Shown piece after piece: positions 34,252-41,959 of a DNA stretch of 64,000 nt. This stretch comes from Endozoicomonas sp. GU-1. GTDB taxonomy: Bacteria > Pseudomonadota > Gammaproteobacteria > Pseudomonadales > Endozoicomonadaceae. Location: positions 3,968,001 through 4,032,000 of the forward strand of contig NZ_CP114771.1 of NCBI RefSeq assembly GCF_027366395.1. Reading direction: 5' to 3'. Below the pieces are notes generated by a model, which saw only the letters and a program-made list of their open reading frames with translations, made no database searches and was not told where the DNA came from. Each line of letters opens with the position of its first letter. The stretch's first letter is position 1. A program made the translations under genes and the position numbers.

Positions 34252-35607
34252 ATGGAAGCAATTCCCAAAATTGTGGAAACCGAGCCTCCTCACTTGGTTC
34301 AAGCTGCTTCTGTCCTGCCAATTGACAGGTTCATAGCATTTTCACGAGAGTGTCACAGAACCACTGCTAACAGAGTTATTATTGAGGTTGACGGGAAAGT
34401 ATTTAACACCAGGCCTGATATATTTGAAGGTGTTAAGGTTGTAGATTATGACTCCTGCCAAAGTAACAACACTATGAGGTTTGAAGAACAGAGAGGAAGA
34501 TCACCCGTTCCTTATTTTCCAGGAAATAACAAGAAAGCCCATGCAGGTATTTCAGTAGAGGTTTCCGCTACTTTATTTCCAGATCAATATGATTGCTTAA
34601 AAAAGCACTACGATTTTTTTAGCATGAAAGATGAGCAAGCCTCAGACTTTGATTTGGCATCCCAAAATGAAGGCTTGCCAAAACAACTTAGTGGTTATTG
34701 TATTGCGTATCTGAGTGAGTATTCCTTTAGAATCAGGCTAAAGCCTTTAGATTATTTGTTGTCTGAAATACTGGAATGCATTGGTGAAGATCAGTTAATC
34801 TTGAATTCCCCCGCCATTGCAAAAAAACTATATTTAATTCAGCATGGTGAAGATATTGATTTTCATTTTATTAAATTCTTGAGTAACGCCAACAACAATA
34901 GCGTCATATTAGTTGAAAATACAAATGGAGAACGATATGTAATAAAACATATATGGGGACGAATGACCGAGCTCAAACAAAACTACCCTGAAACTTTTAC
35001 TGTATTAACTAGTGTCCGACAAGCGTCACTAAACAAAGGATTGCTTAGTGAAGCTGGGTCAGACATCAGTGTCACTCCCGTCGTAAGTACATACAAGTTC
35101 GCCTGTGTTCCAGTACACGGTCTCATTTATGACGAGCTGGCATTTTTTAAAATGGTTCCATTTGTTGAAGGCTTGACATTACATCAGGCAAAAACAAAAA
35201 ATGAATTTACATCAGAAGAGTTCAACTCTATATATAAGAGAATAGCTCTATACTTGGCTCGCCTTCATACTAGTCCACATCAAACTCAAGTATTCAGAGA
35301 TTCATCTGGAAAATGTATAAATGTGAGTGTTCCACATATGCATAACCATCCACATTCTGCGAACTGGTTAGTTAATACAGATAGCCATCATCTATATCTA
35401 ATAGATTGGGATCAATATACGGATTACGTAAAAACAACAACTTCTCCTTGTCTGAAAATTGAGTTGCAACAACTTATGAAAGAAATTCCACCTGAATACA
35501 AAGAAACCTTCAAGTCAAGCTACATAGAAGAATGGGGAAGAAGAAGTATGGGTATTAGAAGTTCAGATAAAAAGGAGTTTATTGAACTACTTGGTAGAGT
35601 GCTATAA
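34252..35607 (+). CDS. Kinase-fold (APH/choline-kinase-like) protein, 451 aa (cassette)
   Basis: The C-terminal half resembles aminoglycoside phosphotransferase-type kinases: NGERYVIKHIW (lysine strand), the helix YKRIALYLARLHTSPHQ, VPHMHNHPHSANWLVNTDSH in the place of the HGDxHxxN catalytic loop, and LYLIDWDQYTD with the metal-binding Asp. The catalytic Asp of HGD appears to be replaced by His or Asn, so activity is doubtful. The N-terminal 200 residues are not recognised. AT-rich, with AGGAAAAATAAAAT before the start. It is a stand-alone cassette bounded by cores at 34153 and 35630. Substrate unknown. Confidence 0.6.
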   Translation: MEAIPKIVETEPPHLVQAASVLPIDRFIAFSRECHRTTANRVIIEVDGKVFNTRPDIFEGVKVVDYDSCQSNNTMRFEEQRGRSPVPYFPGNNKKAHAGISVEVSATLFPDQYDCLKKHYDFFSMKDEQASDFDLASQNEGLPKQLSGYCIAYLSEYSFRIRLKPLDYLLSEILECIGEDQLILNSPAIAKKLYLIQHGEDIDFHFIKFLSNANNNSVILVENTNGERYVIKHIWGRMTELKQNYPETFTVLTSVRQASLNKGLLSEAGSDISVTPVVSTYKFACVPVHGLIYDELAFFKMVPFVEGLTLHQAKTKNEFTSEEFNSIYKRIALYLARLHTSPHQTQVFRDSSGKCINVSVPHMHNHPHSANWLVNTDSHHLYLIDWDQYTDYVKTTTSPCLKIELQQLMKEIPPEYKETFKSSYIEEWGRRSMGIRSSDKKEFIELLGRVL

Positions 35608-35651
35608 GTGACACATCCTGCATGTCAGCAGCTAACGAATAAGGATAGATT

Positions 35652-35936
35652 GTGACCAGCCGACGGGAACTGAAAGTGAAGGTCAGTGATAAAGCGCTGG
35701 TGAAACTGAAGGGGACTGTTAAAGAGCCGGAGTTTTTCAAGATAGTCGTCGAACGAAAGGCCATTCACTCACCCTGATTATTGTAGAGCTGAGAAAATCC
35801 CTGCTTGGCTGGAAAGCGTATTTCGACATTGCTGAAATACTAAGCCCTCTGTGGGATCTGGACAAATGGATTCGACGACGATTGCGGTGTTATGTATGGA
35901 AGCAATAGGGTCGTGAGGCTTTGTCCTATCCTGGTT
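35652..35936 (+). pseudogene. Group II intron maturase fragment and 3' end, plus orientation
   Basis: Fragments VSDKALVKLKGTVKE and, in another frame, LRKSLLGWKAYFDIAEILSP and LWDLDKWIRRRLRCYVWKQ are the maturase domain of a different group II intron; a TAG stands for the following Trp. GGGTCGTGAGGCTTTGTCCT and ATCCTGGTT form its 3' end. It follows the attC left core GCAGCTAAC (about 35627) of the kinase cassette. Confidence 0.75.
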
Positions 35937-36150
35937 TTGTTCACCCACGCAGGCCGCATTGTGCAACTTGTTCTTTGATACTGTTCTTTATCTTGTTTGT
36001 ATTAGCTGGGTAACATCAAAACGCTCAGATACTAAGGGAGTGGGTTAAAGAACCAATACCCATTTTCTTGCATTATCCCGATGGCTGTCTATTTCAAACG
36101 TGAGACTATGAGCCTGTTGGACTGATGGTCAAAGGCTGCTCATAATGTGA
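35937..36150 (+). pseudogene. HTH-cassette leader without its gene
   Basis: TTGTTCACCCACGCAGGCCG and the following 70 bp match the start of HTH cassettes 2 and 3, then the match ends near 36095 before the leader hairpin. The gene is lost. A second intron 3' end, ATCCCGGTT, lies at 36178-36186. Confidence 0.65.
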
Positions 36151-36198
36151 GAGGAGCAGAGTCGTGAAACTCTACTCTATCCCGGTTATAAGGCAGCA

Positions 36199-37074
36199 TC
36201 ATATCATACGCATCGGCTTTAAAGATGGTGGTTTTTCAAAGGGTGAGGATCTACCCTCTAACTCTGACATGTATTCATTTAATTCATTAAAGCTTGTCTT
36301 CAACTCAAACATCTTTAAAATAATTTCCGTTTCACGTTTTGTTAGAACACTCTGCCAATTATTTTTGTTTAATAATGGAGTGGATAAATTGGTTTCACGA
36401 CAAAAAGGTTTACATACTGCTCTCTGATTTGCAGATTGGATTGCTTTACACTTATGAGAAAATTTTGATGCTATTTTATAAAGTATGTAAGAAAGTGACC
36501 TTATTCTTTCTGGATCACTATCTATTTTTATTTTATTATTAAAATCTGATATTTTGAAATGACAATCTTTAGAAAAATACAGTGTGTTAGAATCAGCTAG
36601 ATCCGCATAATCTATAAGATCTTTCTCTCTTATATATAAATATCCTGCAATAATGTTTTTGAAAATGTGAGCAATTTGATCAGGTTCCAGGGTGATAGAA
36701 TCTATACCAAATAAACCTATCATGTCAGCCAAGTCACAGTCAGCCAACTCTAATGCAATATTATATGGATAATATGAGGTTGCTGTGTCCTGAAAACCTA
36801 AAAGACGTACTATGTTTGTATGGGGGTTAAGTTGTTTCAAACATTCAACTTCATAGCATCCTATATCTTTTTTCGTTTTTTTAATTGCAATATATTCATC
36901 GGCATCCTGTTTTTTAGCAACAAAGCACTTGCCATTTGCTCCTGAGCCGATTAAGTGCATCACCTTGTAATTTGAAAATTTAAATTCGAGTACTTGACCT
37001 TCCTGGTAAGTATCAACTTCTCTACTGCTTCCAATGGGTGATTTTGCTATCGCTAGTGAGCTCTGGGCTTGCAT
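36199..37074 (-). CDS. Eukaryotic-like Ser/Thr protein kinase fold (cassette, reverse)
   Basis: About 291 residues. Gly loop LIGSGANGKCFVAKK, Lys strand EYIAIKKTK, alpha-C YEVECLKQLNPHTNIVRLL, catalytic loop DLIDYADLADSNTL (Asp and Asn kept, HRD reduced to YAD), metal site KISDFNNK (DFN for DFG). The C-lobe is short. It is bounded by a cassette core GTTATAA (36185-36191) and an attC with the complementary TTATAAC (37176), so it is an integron cassette. The TTG at 37122 would add 16 residues; I prefer ATG at 37074. Possible host-directed or toxin-like kinase; target unknown. Confidence 0.65.
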   Translation of the reverse strand: MQAQSSLAIAKSPIGSSREVDTYQEGQVLEFKFSNYKVMHLIGSGANGKCFVAKKQDADEYIAIKKTKKDIGCYEVECLKQLNPHTNIVRLLGFQDTATSYYPYNIALELADCDLADMIGLFGIDSITLEPDQIAHIFKNIIAGYLYIREKDLIDYADLADSNTLYFSKDCHFKISDFNNKIKIDSDPERIRSLSYILYKIASKFSHKCKAIQSANQRAVCKPFCRETNLSTPLLNKNNWQSVLTKRETEIILKMFELKTSFNELNEYMSELEGRSSPFEKPPSLKPMRMI

Positions 37075-37175
37075 ATATTTACCAGTATTAAAGCAAATGG
37101 AAAAAATGACTTTTCTAGTCAAGCGTTTGATAAATTTCTACCTGCCAATCTGCGAAAATATTCCGGATAAGATTC

Positions 37176-37226
37176 TTATAACAACAGCTTCTTCGTGTGG
37201 ACTGCGCCGCACAAACGGGGGTAGGT
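37176..37226 (+). other. attC of the kinase cassette
   Basis: Left core TTATAAC, arms AACAGCTTCTTCGTGTGG / CCGCACAAACGGGGG, degenerate core GTAGGTG in place of GTTAGGTG. It is the last recognisable attC of array B. Confidence 0.7.
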
Positions 37227-37228
37227 GC

Positions 37229-37398
37229 TTAACCCGGATATTTCATAAACGTGCTCCCGATCTCGCTTGTCCTTTGCCGCTCTAAGGGAGTTTTGCTCAG
37301 TCGACTGTACTCCCCGGTACGGCGCTCCCTCACAAAATCCCTTAGAGCGACAAAGTCCGGCGCGAGATTCGGGGTAGTTTATGAAATATCCGGGTTAA
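37229..37398. mobile_element. MITE family B (170 bp, 22-bp perfect TIRs)
   Basis: 37229-37250 and 37377-37398 are perfect inverted repeats (outer end TTAACCCGGATATTTC). A second inner stem pairs GCTCTAAGGGA with TCCCTTAGAGC. GTGC flanks both sides, a possible 4-bp target duplication. It is unrelated to family A and lies directly beside the last attC. Confidence 0.85.
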
Positions 37399-37437
37399 TG
37401 TGCAACAGCAAGCACCTGCATTTAATATAATGTAAAA

Positions 37438-37808
37438 TCAGAAGACGCCGTTATTGTTCTTAATATCGCCACCGTTAATTAGAGAGTAAAGTCGCATAAA
37501 GTCATCCAGTGCTTGAATTGAGTCCCAGTGCTCAACGATCCTGCCATTTTCAAGCCGCCAAGTATCAACAATATTCATTCCTTTTTTATCATTACCCCTG
37601 TCTTCTTTCTTCAAAGTAGCATGTGAATGGAAAATCACGTAATTACCATCAACATAAATATGCTTTATGTCATAGGTGTAATCGGGATAGTCCTCAACAA
37701 ACTCTTTTAAAAAGCCAACCAGGCCAGTGACTTTATCGGGTAAATTACGATTGTGTTGAACAAACGAGCTATCGTTATACTTCTCGAGAATGTAGTCAAA
37801 ATGATGCT
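37438..37808 (-). pseudogene. SnoaL/NTF2-like protein, 5' truncated
   Basis: The open frame HHFDYILEKYNDSSFVQHNR ... GLVGFLKEFVEDYPDYTYDI ... NIVDTWRLENGRIVEHWDSI is a clear SnoaL-like ester cyclase/NTF2 fold, complete at its C-terminus. It runs upstream to a TAG at 37815-37817 with no good start; the first internal Met (37638) would remove half of the barrel. The N-terminal helix was probably lost in a rearrangement near 37808. Confidence 0.7.
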
Positions 37809-38056
37809 AAAGTTAATGTCTCAAGCTACTAATGTTCAAAATCCAATAAAAGATGGGACTTATTAATGGACGTCCAGATACACGGACTTGCTGCACTATC
37901 GTACACATGGAACAAGGAGCGTGATGACCAGGGTTCAATGGTAATAGCCTTTGCAAGAGCTGTGATGGCGATATCGATTGGAATAAAAAAACAGGGAACC
38001 TGGTTGAAGAAAACAGGTCAAACAGACACATTGACATTGAACTCAGGTATTTCAAT

Positions 38057-39841
38057 ATGAACACATTATCAGGAACACTAAATCGTGATACACCAATGCC
38101 TGAGTTTCAGCGTGTCTATCCGTATCCACCGGTTCTGATTCCGGACCCTTCCAAGCAAAAAAAGTTTACCTGTCTATATTCAGAGCCAAGGCCACATATT
38201 CTTTCCGATCCTTATCAGCTGCCATGCGGACACATCATTTGTAAGCCATGCATAGAAAGAAATATTAAAGACAGAGAGATAACCTGCCCCCTGGCTGAAT
38301 GTAACAGCCGCATAAATATAAAAGATATTTTTGTCGATGCAGCTTATGCGAGAGAGATCAATGGTCTTATTGTCGAGTGCCTGGAACCACAATGCAGCTG
38401 GAAAGGGGAGTTTCAAAATTATCAGAAAGTTCATGTCTATAACTGTAATGGCCCAACATCAAAAAAGTATCTGACAGAAGAAATAGAATACTTAAAAGAG
38501 CGATATGAACACAATATAAAAATACAGCCTGAAAGTAACACTGATTCAGACGCCTTAAAGGAAGAGCTGGAGAATACGATTCAGGAAAATAAGAGGCTGA
38601 CTGAGCAAGTCCAGTCACAAAGCCAGAAAATAAAATTACTTGATGTGGAATTGGAAACAGCTAAGTCTGAGAATTGCTCATTGTCAACCGTCATAAGCAC
38701 AATTGTTAATGATCAACAATTGTCCGTACGTTCCGGATATGACAGCCATACCTCCAACACCGAAACGAAAGCCGGACCCCCGAAGGTCAAAATGGATAAT
38801 GTATCCAAGGTGGTTCCACCCGCAACTGTCGCTCAACCATCTGCATCAGCAGGAGCTGGGGATGTTGTCTATTCATGGCAATTTGATCATGCTGAAAACT
38901 TAAACAAAACGGGTGGGGTAATACAGAAGAGTAAGCCATTCCAAATCAACAACCATACCTTTCAGTTGTTTTTAGTGAAACAAAGTCATGAATACCTGTC
39001 TTTGTACGTTCGTGTGATCAATGGAGACAATGATGGCAAAGCCGAATGGCCCTGCAGTGAATCCATGAAATTTATTATGAAAGATCACAGCAAACATAAG
39101 AAAGACATTAAAATGACGATTCATCTATCAAGAGCTCCGGGCGAGTGCCGAAGATCCCCGGGAAAGACCCCGCTTCCTCTTGTGGGATTTAAAGAATTTT
39201 GCAGACTGCGCAGTTTACAACCCCCGAAGTGGGATTCTGAATACTGCTATTTGGATTCCGAGAGCAAAACAACGATAGAAGTGCTGTCAGTCGCTCAGAT
39301 CAAACCCAATTTTTATAATTCGCCATACGACGTGATCGAAGGTAGCGGACTGATCAGCTGGCCCATCCGAAATTGCAAACAAATAATTAACGGTACCCGA
39401 CACAGTGATCATGTATTACATAGCCCGGTTTTTTATACGTCAGATGAAGGATACTGTTTCAAACTCATTCTGGATTTCGAAGGTACCTACCATGCAAATC
39501 ATACCAGGGCGACAATTCGCGCACAGGTTATGCCAGGAAAGCATGACGAAAAATTGACCTGGCCGGTATCCGGAGGAATAAAAGTTTCACTACTGGATAG
39601 AAGACATAACATCGAAGACCATCAAAAAATAGACATATCAACGGTTATACCAGTGAAATCGAAAAATAGAGTGGTAAAAGTTCAATCTTGTTATGACGAA
39701 CATCAAGCACAAACTGTAACTGTAGATTTCTTTAATTTAATGATGCTTAAATGGGAACAAAAGGATCTTGGCAAACCTATTTATAAATTTAATGATGAGA
39801 TGGCCATTAAGGCTGAGTATATTCCGTTTGAAATTGAATAG
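38057..39841 (+). CDS. RING/TRAF zinc finger, coiled coil and MATH-like repeat protein
   Basis: 594 residues with the domain order of animal TRAF proteins. RING-like finger: C39, C57, H59, C62, C65, C77, C82 (LPCGHIICKPCIERN); the second Cys is replaced by Ser42. TRAF zinc finger: C108-x4-C113-x12-H126-x3-C130. Coiled coil at about 145-215 (TEEIEYLKERYE, LENTIQENKRLTEQVQSQSQ). Two related beta domains at about 275-420 and 430-590 (VVYSWQFDHAE; ISWPIRNCKQI) look like MATH/TRAF-C repeats. Probable E3 ubiquitin-ligase mimic acting in the host cell; secretion route not visible. High A/T and lack of neighbours fit acquisition by transfer. Confidence 0.7.
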   Translation: MNTLSGTLNRDTPMPEFQRVYPYPPVLIPDPSKQKKFTCLYSEPRPHILSDPYQLPCGHIICKPCIERNIKDREITCPLAECNSRINIKDIFVDAAYAREINGLIVECLEPQCSWKGEFQNYQKVHVYNCNGPTSKKYLTEEIEYLKERYEHNIKIQPESNTDSDALKEELENTIQENKRLTEQVQSQSQKIKLLDVELETAKSENCSLSTVISTIVNDQQLSVRSGYDSHTSNTETKAGPPKVKMDNVSKVVPPATVAQPSASAGAGDVVYSWQFDHAENLNKTGGVIQKSKPFQINNHTFQLFLVKQSHEYLSLYVRVINGDNDGKAEWPCSESMKFIMKDHSKHKKDIKMTIHLSRAPGECRRSPGKTPLPLVGFKEFCRLRSLQPPKWDSEYCYLDSESKTTIEVLSVAQIKPNFYNSPYDVIEGSGLISWPIRNCKQIINGTRHSDHVLHSPVFYTSDEGYCFKLILDFEGTYHANHTRATIRAQVMPGKHDEKLTWPVSGGIKVSLLDRRHNIEDHQKIDISTVIPVKSKNRVVKVQSCYDEHQAQTVTVDFFNLMMLKWEQKDLGKPIYKFNDEMAIKAEYIPFEIE

Positions 39842-39907
39842 TCGAATGTTCAAATGCCAGAGTGTCTTTGAAAGCTGTATTTCCATACCTGCAAAGAGTC
39901 CATTGAT

Positions 39908-40162
39908 ATGCAACCTCAAAATAATTATGTTTACAGTTTTGATATTATCTCTCCAGGTGTTGGCAAACCCGAATTAGTTGGTGCTGCTGCTGGTGGTGTT
40001 ATTGGTTGCTGTGCAGGGTAGGCGGTTGAAGGGTGTATGATAGGTGCAATCCTGGCCAAATTATATGGAGATTCTCTGAGCGAACTTTATCGGATAAATA
40101 CAGGGGGAACAGGATACAGCAACAGAACCTTACTCTGCTCATGCCAGCCATACAACGTATAA
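39908..40162 (+). pseudogene. Gly/Ala-rich membrane ORF with an internal TAG
   Basis: From Met 39908 the frame reads MQPQNNYVYSFDIISPG ... ELVGAAAGGVIGCCAG, meets TAG at 40019 and continues AVEGCMIGAILAKLYGDSLS to TAA at 40160. The glycine-zipper-like hydrophobic stretch resembles small pore- or membrane-associated proteins. It may be a broken gene, or only chance. Nothing else is seen in 39842-40419. Confidence 0.35.
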
Positions 40163-40419
40163 ACAGAGACTAATTGAAGATAAAATTGCGTGCTGTCAGG
40201 GCTTGTTGATGCTTCGGCGTGCTCAGCTTCAACGATATTAAATATTTGCGGCAAGTATTAGAAAAACATCTATTTTACTGCCATAACCCATGGACTGGTT
40301 AGCCTTTGGCGACTGACCAGAAAGGCGGTCAATAATCAACAGCCCTGCTCTGGTATCGGCACATCATGCCATGGGTACATTTGTATGGAGGAATGATCGG
40401 CTATCCAAAAGGTTATCAA

Positions 40420-41787
40420 ATGAAAATTGATTCTTCCTTACCAAACGCATTCAACCCTCAAACCATGGTCACACAAACCTCCAAGAAGGCAGGTATCATT
40501 GTTTGCCAGGGGTATATCCGGTGTGGGAATGATTTGGCGCAGAAGCATGAACACAAACCGATTGTTGACTATCAGGTTAGACAACTTGCCGGTGTTGCCC
40601 TGAAGGCGGGAACAATTTTGATGCGCCGTGCGGCAGGCTTTGCTTTCAGTCAGGTGATGAGTTCACCCTATGTTGGTGCTGTGGCACCAGGGCTGAAAGA
40701 ATCGATGCTGTTTTTTGCGGCTTTGTATAATCAGCAGCAGATGGCTCAGGCGGAATCCAGATCCAGTCAATTGCACTCACCCTTATCTGCAACAACTCCC
40801 CCTGTAACTACTGCTATCGATACAGAATTTACTCCCTCAACCTTAATAACTCCTGGCCAAACCCAAACGCCAGAAGCAATAACCGCTTCCGTTCAAACCC
40901 CGACATCCAGCCAAACAACAACGTCTGCACAAACAACGATATCTGCACAAACAACAACGCCAGAAGCAATGACAGCTTCTGCCTCTCCCCCAACGCCCGA
41001 CCCAACCACAGCGCCTCGGGCGGCATGCGCAGATGATCAATTCACCTGTGACAATGGCGAGTGCATCGGTAAGGAGTATCAATGTGATGGAAGTAAGAGA
41101 GTGCGTTATATGGATTGTGGGGATGGCTCCGATGAAGACTACTGCACACCGGATGTATGTAACAAATTAAAGCGGTTTATTTGTGCTGACGGCACCAAAT
41201 GTATTTCGTTAAGGTTTCGATGTAGTGGACTTTCTGGTGCAGACACGCAATGTGCTGATGGCTCCCATGAAACGAACTGCACACAGGATGAATGCAGCAA
41301 ATTAGGGCGGTTTATTTGCAAAAACGGTGAATGTCTTCCTTCCTATGTTTCATGCGATAGAGATTACGATTGTGCTGATGGCTCGGATGAGCGGGCGGAA
41401 TTATGCAGCAATTTAACAACACCAGCACAAACCACAACGTCGGAACAGCTCACAACGCCCACACAAATCATTCTTGAAACTAGTTCTAACTATACAGAAT
41501 TTGATGAACACCCGACAGACACCTCCAGCGAACTCTCAGCCTATGCCTTGTACGCAATACCCACTTTCCTGGCAGTGGGAGTCGGCTCCTATGCCCTTTG
41601 TGCCTACGCAAGCTACAAGGCCATTAAGCAGGCTACTCCGACATTACCAACAGGGCAAGCGTTATCACGATCACTCTGGCATCCCTTGTCTTTCCAGCAG
41701 TCCCAGCAGCAATTGGCGGCTGTAGCAGGCCCATCAATTGGCACTGAATCACGGGAAGCATTTGAAATGCAGCAGAAACTTGTTTAG
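40420..41787 (+). CDS. LDL-receptor class A repeat, mucin-like membrane protein
   Basis: 455 residues from Met 40420 (AAAGG 7 bp upstream). An N-terminal helical part is followed by a Thr/Pro/Gln-rich linker with repeats such as SAQTTISAQTTTPEAMTAS (residues 130-195), then three LDLa modules of six Cys each, first beginning CADDQFTCDNGECIG and ending DCGDGSDEDYC; all keep the calcium-binding DGSDE or DGSHE box. A second Thr-rich stretch and one membrane helix (LYAIPTFLAVGVGSYALCAY) follow, with a cytoplasmic tail. LDLa repeats are animal extracellular modules and very rare in bacteria. Probable surface or effector protein that mimics host receptors. Confidence 0.75.
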   Translation: MKIDSSLPNAFNPQTMVTQTSKKAGIIVCQGYIRCGNDLAQKHEHKPIVDYQVRQLAGVALKAGTILMRRAAGFAFSQVMSSPYVGAVAPGLKESMLFFAALYNQQQMAQAESRSSQLHSPLSATTPPVTTAIDTEFTPSTLITPGQTQTPEAITASVQTPTSSQTTTSAQTTISAQTTTPEAMTASASPPTPDPTTAPRAACADDQFTCDNGECIGKEYQCDGSKRVRYMDCGDGSDEDYCTPDVCNKLKRFICADGTKCISLRFRCSGLSGADTQCADGSHETNCTQDECSKLGRFICKNGECLPSYVSCDRDYDCADGSDERAELCSNLTTPAQTTTSEQLTTPTQIILETSSNYTEFDEHPTDTSSELSAYALYAIPTFLAVGVGSYALCAYASYKAIKQATPTLPTGQALSRSLWHPLSFQQSQQQLAAVAGPSIGTESREAFEMQQKLV

Positions 41788-41959
41788 CAGGAAAAATCAG
41801 AATGGGTCAGTAAACAGGAAAGACTTGATTATTTCCGTTTTTATACCAGACTCGACTTCTGGTCATATTCAGGAGACAGCCAGTATTTTTTTAACGGATT
41901 CTTTTGAATAAACATTTTTTAAATGAAATGTACAAAAAACCTACTTTGAAATATTTACC

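Noticed and set aside
37866-38060. Plus-strand open frame of 64 codons overlapping the RING/TRAF gene start
   Set aside because: Overlap ATGA is suggestive of coupling, but the peptide has no features and no ribosome binding site; support is too thin.
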